Assembly: GCF_000340215.1 (NCBI RefSeq)
Contig: NW_006921534.1
Span: 4,215,041 to 4,279,040 of the forward strand
Length of the DNA stretch: 64,000 nucleotides
Origin: Pseudocercospora fijiensis CIRAD86
Taxonomy: Eukaryota > Ascomycota > Dothideomycetes > Mycosphaerellales > Mycosphaerellaceae
Direction of reading: 5' to 3'
Position 1 is the stretch's first letter. Each line of letters opens with the position of its first letter. Shown piece after piece: positions 43,422 to 54,788 of this stretch. The notes under the pieces are model-generated. The model made no database searches and was not told the DNA's origin. It saw only the letters and a program-made list of their open reading frames with translations. The position numbers were made by a program, and so were the translations under genes.

Positions 43422-45852
43422 GATGATGACGAGTTGAGCAAAGTCGATCGTAATTTTTTGGCATACATGACGTTCGAAAGCTACGGCACTCTATGGGAGG
43501 AGGGAATGGACTATTGTTTGTTTGCTTGTTTACCTGTTGATTACCCACCCACAACTGCGCGTCGAGCGCGACTTTGGGTGTGGCTTGTATGGTATGTTAT
43601 GGGTCGGGTGCATGACAGCTCGCTTGCCGCCGCCGCCGCCGCTGCGCATCATATCCATGACATGATTGTATTGTAACACTAAGCAAACGAAACGATTCGA
43701 AGCTCCCTTGGCTCGCTGCCGCAGAGGGATCACAGAATAGGAGAAACAGAAAGAACGAAAGACATTGTATACTACCAACCTACTATACAAGTTACGTTAT
43801 TGAGCATCATCATCATCATCATCATCTATGAGCGTGCATGCATATATGTAAGTCGGTGATATGACTTGCAGATCATGGTTCTTCTGGAGGATAGAACCAT
43901 GGTGTTCTAACGCAAGGGGTTTAAAAAAAACTGGTAGTAGTTAGTCTGGAGATATGGTGGACCATGCTCGAGCATTGCGCAAGTAACAAGGCTCCCGGAG
44001 ATGGTGTTTTTTTTTCTTTCCAAGGTTCAGGGCTCGGTTGTAATATGGGGGGTGTGCACTCATGTATGTCTGCTGGGCCTGCGTCTTGCATATGCTGCTG
44101 AAGATGCAGGGCGTATATGTATGTATAGCACGAGCACCTTTTTCTTTGCGAAGTTTCAAAGACATTATAAGCGAGGGGGTTAGAATAACTTGGAGGTTGT
44201 GTGACATGTGTGTGACTTGACTGTCATTCATTGCCGTTCCGAGAGTGTTGGCGTCGTCCTACCACCTGTCTCCTGAGTCCCACTGACGAGTTCTAGACGC
44301 TTGTGTTGTTTACGTGATGGCTGCATTCAACGGCAAAGACCATTGGTATTATTAATTCTTCCTCAACGACGCAGACGGTTCATGAAGTTTGATGAATTCT
44401 CCGTGTGGGACTGTCAGGTAGACAATACTTACGTTGTTCGGAGACTTGGTTGCGCAATCATGTCGAAGTGTCTTTGAACCACGTTAGCGTAGCCTGCAAA
44501 GCGTGGTCATCGATGTGGTACAGAGCAGTGAAGCTTGCTCTGGAACTGGGTCTGGTTCGGTGGGCGGCTGTTTTATATCTTGACAGCCATATGAAGAGGG
44601 GCAATGGACTTGCATCCATCGTGCCCCTGGGCGGAATCCGAGGATTGAATCCGGAATTATTGTCTTGAAGTCGGAGAGCATGACATGACATTGGCTGACT
44701 GGCCATGCCTCATTTGGCGGGTGACACTTTCCGCTTTCGTCGAAGTGAAGACCCTCACAACCACCCCATCTGCTACGTATCGTGAGGGCTTCAAGCCAAG
44801 CCATACCGCCAGCCGGCGTTCGGGGAGGAGGCTTCCGATCGCGAAACAAGCCATGCTGGGACGTGAACTCCAACCATTTGACTTCGGCGCTACTGTATTC
44901 GATCGTGGGTTGGATCCGGATCAAAGACATGATGAGCAAGCGAGGTGCTTGTGATGAAAGGAACGCCGTTGCTGTAGGGCTGCTGATGAGGTGTCCCAAC
45001 CCTCACTCACACTACTCTGCTATTTCACTCGCTTGTGGCTCGCCACGCCGGACAGTGAAACCTCGATGCCTGCATTGGACGCTTCTGCCGTTGATATGCG
45101 CCTGTTGCGCAATCTGTGACACCTGTTTTTCCAAGCGAAACTCTATCAGAACGTTGCATATGTGATCCTGCAATGCTATTTGTAATGAAAGCTCTTTCAG
45201 CATCTTCTCTCCTGGGAAGACCTTCATGTACTGTTCAATGGGTATATGTACAAGAAAAGCCAAAGGGCTTGTCCGTGCTGTGTCCCCGTCAAAAACCGCC
45301 TTCAGAAATCTAGACGCAGTAAACGCTCAGATTGCCAGCCCCATAAGTATCCCATTGTGAACGCCACGCTGGTGCTTGGTCAATGCCAAAAAAGCAAAAG
45401 AATATTGAATCCACTTCCACCCTCCACCACTCGGCTATCTTCTTGTATCCGACAATTCGAAACAAGCAACGAAGCTGCAATCGTGCATTCCATACCGTAA
45501 CCAATCCTTTCTCCGGAAGCCTGCAAGTGAACCGTGCAAGCAGCCGCCCTGCTGTACAATCCCAGAGCTTTCGCACCATCTGGACGAATGCATCGAGCTG
45601 GAGACGTCCAGCATGAGCCGGCTGCGCTATGATGAATGCTGCAATTGGGAGGCTGCTACCAAATCAGTCTTTGGGATCTGGTGAAGGCTCATCCTCGTCC
45701 CTGGGGCTATCTCGGATCACGTGCAATCCTGTTTTCGGTCTTTTGTCGTCCTGACCCGTCGTTGACAAGGAATGTGGTGTTGCGGGAGCATTCGTGATGA
45801 CATGCGCGCGAAATCTTGCTAGCCTATTCGCTACGGTATTTCCCGTAGATCC
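43422..45852. other. Gene-poor interval between SAS3 and vosA (3' ends)
   Basis: 2.4 kb between convergent genes. It contains a (CCG)n run at 43627-43643, an (ATC)n run at 43805-43827, and T-rich tracts that fit 3' processing. A 171-codon minus-strand frame at 44484-44999 lacks motifs and is not called. Confidence 0.4.
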
Positions 45853-47174
45853 CTAAGTCCCCGGATAGGCGTAGCTACGTTGGGCCTCGCCCTGCTCTGG
45901 ATACGAACTGACGGGCTGCGGGAAGCCGTAGGGAGAATCAGCATTTGATCCTAGGGCCATGCTGCTCATGTGAGAGCCCGCAGAACCATACGGATCTGCG
46001 TACCCCTGGTCTCCAGAACTGTACGCCCCGTACTGTGTCCCAGCATGATATGGATATTGCGTCTGATATCGTGGTACCGTGCTTGCAGACCCTAGCGAGG
46101 GCAGTGTGGGCTGAGGCTCGCCAAAGGTCGAGTATGGTTGCTGCTGTGCAGCTACACCGGGTGGTGATGACTGATATAAGTTGGCGTACTGGCTCGGTGT
46201 CGGAACGCTCATGGTCTGACTGCGACCTAACATGGACATTGGCGATGTGTAATTACTACTGAGCCGCGGTTCATAGCGTGACGCGCTGGGTATGCCGTTG
46301 TTGGTGTAAGGCATCGGCGCTTCACTGACCATGCCCGCGTATGCAGCAGAGTTGTCGTATTCGCTAGACGATCGATGTCGTTTGATCCCTGGAGACTGCA
46401 CTGACCCATAGTCTTGTACAGCGCCTCCATACAGCCCACCGGTCTGTAGGCCCGGTGAATTGTTTTCGGGAGGCGATGGTTGATACGATCGCTTTTGGCC
46501 GATGCTGTCGTCGATCAGCATTCCTGTCGTGATTCTAAAGAACGCTCTTGACTTACCCTGAGATTGCGCGGTTGTCCTTTCGCACACGCAATTTCACGCC
46601 CTGGTCGGAGAATGTCCTGGTCAAGTGGGTGGATTCCGACATGCTGCCGAAGTCACGTTGTGGGAGGACCGCGAAAGCGTCCGAGTCGATTGACCCCAGG
46701 AAGACCACCTGCTCAGACTCCTTGTTGGTATCGAAGAGGCTGAAGCGGAGTTTGTAGTGTCCCAGCTTGCGAGCTGAGATGTCTCCGAAGACAAAGAAGC
46801 CCCCATCTGTGAGGTGTGATTAGCATACTGGATGGATGTGATGATGGCTGGTATCATCGTCTTGAGCCAAGCGTGGACGGACCTTTGTTGTTGATGTCCT
46901 TCAATCGATGTAGCGATGAAACAGTCTGTCCGATCAAGTATTTTCCGGGATTGAACTCATCGGTCTCCTTCACATTGATCAAAGTCACCATCATGAACGT
47001 CCTCGGGCTGACGAGCCATTGTGCATTGGCAGGGTCATCACGATCGTTGTACTTGAGTTCGATGATAGGTGGTGGATCGATGGGCTTTCGGTTTTTGGGG
47101 TTGTTCTCTTGGACGACTTGTGCTCGCTGCGGTTGCTGGCGCACTACCATTGCGATCTGTTCCCTAGCCATCAT
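45853..47174 (-). CDS. vosA: Velvet-domain developmental regulator VosA
   Basis: Complement of join 45853..46504, 46557..46806 and 46883..47174, 397 residues. Introns of 76 bp (branch TGCTAATCAC) and 52 bp (branch GCTGATC) join in frame. The velvet domain spans about residues 8-180: VVRQQPQRAQVV, then [43 protein letters not shown] and STHLTRTFSDQGVKLRVRK. The SSLHRLKD...FFVFGD block is typical of VosA/Ryp2 rather than VeA, VelB or VelC. The remaining part is Tyr/Ser/Pro/Gln-rich with a basic KRHR stretch near its start, a usual activation-type tail. VosA is a nuclear DNA-binding regulator of sporulation, spore trehalose and viability, often paired with VelB. Confidence 0.88.
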
Positions 47175-50100
47175 TATTGTGCTTTTGGTTGATCCCGTCA
47201 CAGCGCACAAGTTGGCCGCTGCTGGTACCTTGGTGTTCTGGGGAGGTAAGCCGATGCAACAGAGTCGGGATAAGTTGATAAGTGTTCCAGGGAAGACCGA
47301 GGGGGGTTATGAGGCCGTGGCCGAGTGATGAACGATCAAGCTGTTGTGACGTGGTACGATGGGCAAAGACGCCAACCGTTCCCGAAGTCGCTGAAGAGGG
47401 GGACCGGAGCAGGAGGCAGTCGAGCAACGTGATGACAGCTGTCGATGGGAAGTGGAGGGCAAGTTGGGAAGTCGTATCCTGTATGGAAAGTGGTAATCAC
47501 CAATAAACTCGCACCAATCCAGTGAGAGCTTGGTCAAGTTGTTGGGCGTGCTGAGAATTCCGCGCAATGTGAGTCGTAGTGAAGATGAGAAGCTTTGCGA
47601 TGCGTTCCACAAGACATGGGAGCTCGACGGTTAGAAGAGGTGCGGTGGTGGTCCTTTGTATGCAATCACCAGGGCCGTCCAAGAGCGCGCGGCGAGCGGT
47701 ATGGCTCCTGTTCCGCCTTCAACGGGTGTTGCGCAATAATCTGCGGCTACCCTGACCTTTCCCCGTGAGTTCGCCGTCGCCAACCAAGATCCAGGCCGTA
47801 CTCAGGGCGAGGCAAAGTCGGCTGCTGTCTTCCTAGATTGTCGTCCGTTGTCGACTCTCCGATCGACGGGCGCTGGTCAAGCCAAATAGACGGAGGGTCG
47901 AAAGGACTCCAGCAACGGGCCGCTGCGAGTGCTACCAGATAGATATATCCGACTCCCCGGGGGGGCTTTTGGCAGTCGTGAGATCGACGTGGCGGGTAAA
48001 GATGTCGTCAACCGGTCTCAAATTGGAGCGGCTATGAATGGAGATGGATGCAGGTCTCAGAAGTCGATGCACACGATGGGAGTCTTCTGGATCTCGGCGC
48101 GCGTCGTGGTTTTAGAGGAGGGGAAGGCCCCACCGCGAGTGACTGCCCAGCAAGCTGACCACGAGGCAAGGGCAAGGGCAAGGGCAGCAGCTGTGGCCGC
48201 AGTGAATGGCAGTTGCCAGTTGCAGTTGCAGGACGGCAGGCGGCGCGCGGCCAGCAGGACTGTAGGGCACGTCTTCCCTGCACATGCAAATTCGTGATGG
48301 ATTGATGAGTGAGGCCGTGAGGCGCCAAACGCCTGCACTCTGTAGGCCGTACAGATGCCCAGCTGCTGGGGCGATTCTGGTTGGTGGTTGGCTTGCAGAA
48401 GGTTACTCGCTGTCCCGGCTCGCTACCAACCGCCACGCCTACAGCATGGACATTGGACAATGCGAATGGACCGACCAGGAATTGGCCAGCAGTCGGAAGA
48501 CCGATCCGGCGGTCCGCGTGCTGTGGGAAATGGCGACGTCCTGACTCCCGGCGGACGCAGAGCAGAGGCTCGTGGGGGCGGCGGCGGCGAGGAGCACCGT
48601 ACGGACAGACGTACAGCACAGCACAGCACAGCACAGCAAAAGCGAGAAGTCGTCGGCAAGCTAGAACTGGTGACCAGGCGGCGGGCATGAGAAGACTAGA
48701 GTCAACGCACCAGTGACGCACCATCCAATACGGGAGCATCCGCCAGGCCACGCGGGACTGGGCAGCAGCTCAGCAGCAGCAGGGCGGAGCAGGGGGAGGG
48801 GGAGGGGGGGTGGAGGGAGACAATGCCTTGGCTTGCGAATGGCTATCGTTGATATGGTATTTGCATACTGTATCGTTGATACGAGGCGTACGGTATCGTT
48901 GATACGAGGCGTACGGTATCATTGATCTGATTGTCCGAATCATCTTTGCATGCATGCCTACTTCAGGGTTGGCATTGCGTGCATCCCTGCTCCGAGATGC
49001 CTGTCCGCCGCGAATTGAGTTTCGCCCTCGACAGGAGCTTCGCCGCCGATGGATGGCGACAACACCGGCCCGTCACCGCGCAGGGTTCCTTGCGCAGAGC
49101 ACTCGGATCATATGTGATCACTGCAGGACGCACAAATGCACTCCCGCGGACAGAGCATTCTACATGTACACACCAACCGCTGCGAGTCACAGCATTCGCA
49201 AAACTGCCTTTGCCCGTTGACTGATGTGCCTTCAGTGACACAAGCCACGTTTTGCCATCCATGGCCGTGGCCGCTCGCATGCCAACGCCAACGCCAACGC
49301 CAATGAATGCCATGCCTCGTGGCCATCCCTGCGACGGTGGGCAACACAAGGTCGATGAAGCCACTCAAGCATCACATGGCAAATAATGCAGTGATCCAGA
49401 CGACGGGCCAGCCGTCTCCATCTAGCGGCGACAAAAGAGAGTCATGCCCGACACGCTCGCTCCCGGCCTCATCAAAGCTTTGCACTCTGCGCCGCATCTG
49501 GGTTGTTTTGCGATGCGATGCGATGCGATGCGACGCCATCGGCAATCGTCGTGGCGCAGGCGCGCACGGCCAACGCACGCAGCAACCTCACACGCGGCTT
49601 GATATCGGAGAGCCCGACAGCGTCTTCGCCTCTAGTCGATGATTGGCAGTGCACGCGTCAACCTGGAAATACAGTGGACAGTACGCAATCTATCGACATT
49701 AGTTCGGCGCTGGGGCCGGCACCTGCACCTGCAGCACCTCGGACCGGCATCTGCTTTCGCTCCAAGGCCTTGCAACATCCCAGCACTGCGGAAGCGGCTC
49801 GCGAAGCCTCGCATCGATCATAACGAATCCATGCATTATTCAGGTTGCTTGCGAGCAGACGCGGTTCATGTAAAGCTACATGCACACTTTCAACATGGCA
49901 CTTCTGCTTCAGCACATGCAATAAGTCTAATCTCCGCCACCGCCCTTCTACAACAATGTCTCGGTTCGTATAGGACATGTCAGGCTTCCCCATTGGCCAA
50001 CGATTGCAGAAATAACGAGGCCTTTTCCGTATCAAAACTTCCTCTGGACGCCATCATCTGCAAGCGACCGCTGTCGAGCTGGACACGGGCAGGGATAGCT

Positions 50101-51863
50101 CAGGGTTGTTCATCCTTCCCCAACACACCTCAGAAGGACACTCGTCACGCCTGCCGTATCACATTGTCCCATCCCGCTTCCGCTACACGCCCCTATGTAG
50201 CTTGTCAGTTCTTCTTCCGACTTCTCATCCGTATGGCGTATAATCATGCTCAGTCAGCAAGGAAAGAGCCAATGATCCCCCTTGCATTCTACTTCGAGTC
50301 ACCTCGCGTGATGCCTCTGTGAAACTGTCCACATGGCTGCCACGCGACATCCCGAGATATCACGCTGCTTTACCAGGTCCATTTGGCGGCCAATCCACGG
50401 TACTCTGGAGATCATGAAATTGAAGCCTCTCTGTCCTCCGAGCATGCAGAACTGGGCGTCGATCTATCGGTAGTCCTTCAAGCACTCTCATTTCTCCTCC
50501 TGTCTTCACTGATAGACCTGCCATTTGGCCGCCTGGAGCGCCGGACCCAGATCTGGTGGGAGGGCAATAAGCTGTCTTCGCAACTCAAATGGGTATTGAA
50601 TTCATGCCGTGGACTGGGTAATGACTCATTTGCGTCATTATTGGTGTTCATGATGCGTCGCACAAGCGGCTCGTTGTCCACACATGAGATCCCGGCTCTG
50701 AGGTGTCTGGCCACGTGTGCCAATGGCGCCAAATCCACTTTGGTTGCTCGCTGAGCACAGCATTCTGGACCTACGTCAATATATACCTTATTATTCAGGC
50801 AACACCTCCGAGCCAGCATTCTCCCTGTCGACTCCGCGTTTCCTCCGTGCAGGTAGCCGTGCAATACACACCACGTTCTCTGCATTGCATTGCGGCCCAT
50901 CACGCACCCACTTGGCGAGCCTGTCTAGGGAAACGCCAGCAGGACGAGCTGCATGAAGTCGCCACCAGACTCGTCCAAATTGCGAGTAGTCCTGAACGGA
51001 TGCAAGCAGGTGACAGGTTGAGTGCAACATATTCTTCTCGACAGATCCAGGGCGGTCCTACTGACTTGGCATTCAGTCAGCCTCCACATGTAACCATCAC
51101 CTCTCTCCATTCGTCAGGTTCTTGCTTGTTTTCGTCGTGTCCACCATGCCTCAATGGCATTGTTTTCGTCACATTGCAGTTTCACATGCAATGCAATCAC
51201 AGAAGTAGGGGCTCTGACACCTGTAAGTACCCAGCCGAGCCTTGAGTCGATTTTTACCCGCTCTGTTGTTGGTGGTCACTCGGTCTCGTTGCTCGCTTCG
51301 TAAATCGTGTAGTGCAGCGTCCTGTTGCTTGTCAATTTGAGCTGCAGGCTGCAGGGTCACGGTGTGGGTCGGCTGTCCATGTGTGAGAGCGCCATGTGCG
51401 ACCTGACCTGGCGAGGTCTACGGCACATCACAATGGCCACAGTCTGACCGTAGGCCGAAGCGGTCGGCACAGAGAGAACGGCGTTTCGCTGCAGTACTCT
51501 CATGTCGGCGCTCACTCCTGTCTTGTTCAAGATTGGATGTCGTCTCATCAATGCAAAGTCTTGCCATTTTGGGACGCTCGGTACTCTACCATCCTCGCGC
51601 GAAGAAGCATCTCTGAGTTGTGCAGTGCAGATGCCAGGACATCGGTGACCATGCGTGATAAGGTCAAGATGGCCACGGAAGCTCAAGTGTGGAGGTCTTG
51701 ACTCCTGACTGTTGCGCCGCGCGGCACAAGGCACCAATTATTCTAAGGCAGCCACAATTGTGACCATGCCACAATGGGACGACGCGACTTGTGGCCTCAA
51801 GATCAAATTGTTTGCAAGCAAGCAGTGGCGCTGGTTTCGTCCTTCCGCTCAACACAACTCAGC
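47175..51863. other. 4.7-kb gene-poor interval between vosA and DHFR
   Basis: A long divergent intergenic region. It has several simple repeats: GGCAAG (48165-48187), ACAGC (48613-48639), a 23-bp tandem (48870-48927), CGATG (49511-49534) and ACGCCA (49275-49300). Frames up to 240 codons occur on both strands through G/C-rich low-complexity sequence; none has domains or supported starts. Velvet genes commonly have long promoters and long upstream transcripts, so regulatory sequence is the likely content. Confidence 0.4.
48870..48927. repeat. 23-bp tandem repeat with palindromic core
   Basis: Two perfect copies of TATCGTTGATACGAGGCGTACGG and a third partial copy (TATCATTGATC). The core GTATCGTTGATAC is a palindrome with a 3-bp centre. 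A related TATCGTTGATA occurs at 48844-48854. Confidence 0.8.
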
Positions 51864-52568
51864 ATGGCCGACATGTCTCTCTCACAGCTACCTCTCACGA
51901 TTATTGTCGCGGCGACGGCGAAGAATGGTATCGGCAAGAACAACGGTCTGCCTTGGCCGATGCTCAAGAAGGATATGGCATTCTTTGCTCGCGTCACGAA
52001 GCGCGTCCCAATAATCCCTACTGCTACTGGCTCTGCGCAATCAGATGCTCTAAAGGAGAGCATACTGTCAGGTGCGAGCCGAAATGTGGTGATTATGGGC
52101 CGCAAGACGTGGGAGAGCATCCCCCCGAAACGAAGGCCTTTGGCGGATCGGACGAACATTGTCATCAGTTCACAGGATCATTCGCAGCTAGACGGAGTGT
52201 CAGACGACGTAGTGGTTGCTTCTGACATCTTGTCTGGCTTGAGGTCGCTCGAGCTGTCGATCAGAGATGGCAGAGCTTTGCCAGCTGGAAGAATCTTCGT
52301 CATCGGCGGATCAAGCATCTACAAGTCTGCACTGGAACTACCGCAGACCAATCGCATTCTTCTCACTCGCATTGGTAAAGAATATGATTGTGACACCTTC
52401 TTTCCTACGAAATTGGACGATGCAGCACCCAAGGCTTCTGCATGGCAACGAGCGGACCATGCTGCGTTGGTTGACTTCGTAGGCGAAGCCATTGAGGAAG
52501 GCCCGCACCCTCAATCAGTGGGAGATGAAGAAGTGACGCTGGACTTCCAACTGTACCAGCGCACGTAG
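51864..52568 (+). CDS. DHFR: Dihydrofolate reductase
   Basis: A single exon of 234 residues. The start at 51864 (MADMSLSQLPLTIIVAATA) puts the first beta strand at the usual distance from the N terminus; 30 codons of open frame upstream are not family-like. Motifs: NGIGKNNGLPWPMLKKDMAF (Met20-type loop and active-site acid), MGRKTWESIP, RPLADRTNIVIS, FVIGGSSIYKSAL, and YDCDTFFP. The enzyme reduces dihydrofolate to tetrahydrofolate with NADPH in the cytosol, for thymidylate and purine synthesis, and is the antifolate target. An extra loop (IIPTATGSAQSDALKES) before the MGRKTW motif makes it slightly longer than the vertebrate enzyme, as in other ascomycetes. Confidence 0.95.
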   Translation: MADMSLSQLPLTIIVAATAKNGIGKNNGLPWPMLKKDMAFFARVTKRVPIIPTATGSAQSDALKESILSGASRNVVIMGRKTWESIPPKRRPLADRTNIVISSQDHSQLDGVSDDVVVASDILSGLRSLELSIRDGRALPAGRIFVIGGSSIYKSALELPQTNRILLTRIGKEYDCDTFFPTKLDDAAPKASAWQRADHAALVDFVGEAIEEGPHPQSVGDEEVTLDFQLYQRT

Positions 52569-53172
52569 CTCGGACCTGGTCTATACAATTAATCTTCGCT
52601 GAAGGACGACCACGTGCGACTGATGAGGCTCTTTGGCGGAATCCTCCGATCATCGGTCGCCCCGCATCAACCACAAAACCCAATTCACATGAATAAAGCG
52701 CCTCTATCACTTTTGCACCACGAAATCCAAGCAGCACCCAGTCCAAATGACCTTGAAAAAGCCTCGGGATACTGAGCGAAGACGCTCTTCTAGCATGTGC
52801 TTACGTCGGAAATCCGTCGGAAAGCCTGTCATGGGACGTCCGTGAATGCCCGAGGTATCTCTCCGCTCGCCCAGGAACAGGTTTGGTCCCGCGCGACCGC
52901 GACCAGCCTCGCATCTCAGACTCGCTCGGCTTGTGACGCTACGTAATGTGAGCCTCGGTCACTGTCGAACGATGGAGCAACAATTTTGGGCTTTTGATCT
53001 TGCTCGAATTCCTCTTCTGTAGACTTGATGATCTCTGGTATTCGCTCGAGCTGCAGCTATCGTGGTCGGCTTCAAGAATTCCAGTAAACACAATCTGAGA
53101 TCGCTTCTAAAGCAATTGACGAGCTTCCCAAACCCTTTTGCATGGTAGCTTCAGCAGGATTGTTTTCGCAAG
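52569..53172. other. Intergenic region, DHFR to succinate-fumarate carrier
   Basis: About 600 bp holding the DHFR 3' end and the carrier promoter. No gene, repeat or RNA element is evident. Confidence 0.4.
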
Positions 53173-54193
53173 ATGTCGGCAAAAAGCACAGCAGGCCCAG
53201 GAGGCAAGAAGCCAGCCTCTGCGGCCACTAATCTCATCGGTAAGCATTAACACGCACGATGGCACTGCAGGAAGCTCACTGTGAGTAGCCGGTGGAGGAG
53301 CTGGAATGATGGAAGCACTCGTCTGCCACCCTCTTGACACAATCAAAGTTCGTATGCAGTTGTCACGCCGACAACGTGGAACTGGCCAGAAGAGACGAGG
53401 GTTTATCAAAACTGGTATGGAGATCGCACGGAAGGAAACGCCCCTTGGTTTGTACAAAGGTCTTGGTGCTGTCTTGACGGGTATCGTGCCCAAGATGGCA
53501 ATCAGATTTACCAGCTACGAATGGTACAAGCAATTGTTGGCGGACAAGGAGGGCAGAATTCGTGGCAGTAGCAACTTCCTCGCTGGTCTGGCAGCTGGTG
53601 TAACGGAAGCTGTGGCTGTGGTATGTCCTATGGAGGTCGTAAAGATTCGACTACAAGCACAACATCACAGTATGGCAGACCCGCTTGACGTTCCGAAATA
53701 TCGCAACGCTGCCCATGCTTGCTACACTGTGATCAAGGAAGAAGGTGTGGGTGCTCTCTATCGCGGTGTCTCGCTCACAGCATTGAGACAAGGAACCAAT
53801 CAAGCGGCAAACTTCACAGCATACACAGAACTGAAGGAGATTCTCCAGCAAAGGAGCGACGACCCCACAAAGCCGTTGCCAGGTTACACGACAGCTGGCA
53901 TAGGACTTATCTCTGGTGCCGTAGGACCATTTTGCAATGCCCCGATTGACACGATCAAGACTCGTTTACAAAGGACGCCTGCTGAGCCTGGCCAAACTGC
54001 AATGGGCCGCATTGTGAACATTGGATCGCAGATGTTCAAGCAAGAAGGACCCCGAGCATTCTGGATGGGTATCACACCACGAGTGGCGCGTGTGGCTCCT
54101 GGTCAAGCTGTCACGTTCGCTGTGTATGAGTACTTAAAGGGCGTGCTAGAGAAAGGGCGTGACATGATACCAGGAGGCCAGTATGAAGAGTAG
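53173..54193 (+). CDS. SFC1: Mitochondrial succinate-fumarate carrier
   Basis: Join 53173..53239 and 53289..54193, 323 residues. The 49-bp intron (GTAAGC...TAG) joins LI to AGGGAGMMEALVCHPLDTIK, the family's first matrix signature. Three carrier repeats each carry P-x-(D/E)-x-x-(K/R): HPLDTIKVRMQ, CPMEVVKIRLQ and APIDTIKTRLQ. Conserved stretches PKMAIRFTSYEWYKQLLADK and SLTALRQGTNQAANFTAYTE identify the Sfc1/Acr1 type, which exchanges cytosolic succinate for mitochondrial fumarate and is needed for growth on C2 compounds through the glyoxylate cycle. It is an inner-membrane protein with six helices. Length matches yeast Sfc1. Confidence 0.94.
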
Positions 54194-54788
54194 ACCTCCG
54201 TTACACGCAATTCATCGCGACAATGTACATTGGGCGGCGTCTTGGGCACCACGCTAAAGAACTTGGCATTTGTATGGCGTTCGAGCAGGGCATAGGTATG
54301 TAGAATCAAACCAGATGACTACTACCACATGAAACTGTCTTGAATCACCATGCATGAAGGTCGTCTTCAGATACAGGCATCACAGAAGTCAAGCTGGATT
54401 GGTGGTAGAATACTTAAGCTGAGATTTCTCAGCGGTCGCACCACGCTGCTGCATTGGAAGACTCCGAGAAAAGAAATTATCCGTCCCCGACAAGGCAGCA
54501 GCATCGCCTCTGATAAAGATGGAAATAGAATAGGGAAGCAGGTGGTGACTGGGAGTCAATGCCGTTGGAGCTCTATGCACTACGGGGCATGCATGTGATG
54601 GCGCTGCTGCTGCGACGTTGGCCGTGCGCTGGCGGTGATTTTGCTTCACTTCGTCAATGCTCCTATTGTTGCCAGCCACCTTGTATCTGTTTCATCTCAC
54701 CCACTTCCCAAGCATCCCAACAGAAAGTTTGTGACGACAAACAACTTTCGGCTTGAACGTGTCGCAGCGCTTGACTGATACCCGCAGC
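54194..54788. other. Intergenic region upstream of the SHD1-repeat gene
   Basis: About 595 bp with the carrier's 3' end and the next promoter. A T-rich then CA-rich leader precedes the ATG at 54789. No other feature. Confidence 0.4.

Noticed and set aside
44484..44999. Minus-strand frame of 171 codons
   Set aside because: No domain, no conserved start context, and opposite frames are equally open.
46505..46556. Shorter introns of 22 or 33 bp at the second vosA junction (acceptors TTTAG or CGACAG)
   Set aside because: Too short for a fungal intron. The 52-bp version with a CTGAT branch site restores the frame and is preferred.
48032..48751. Minus-strand frame of 239 codons near vosA
   Set aside because: Arises from G/C-rich simple repeats (runs of Arg, Pro, Leu); three other frames are open over the same stretch.
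49639..50322. Plus-strand frame of 227 codons
   Set aside because: No recognisable motif and no codon pattern like the nearby true genes; not supported as a gene.
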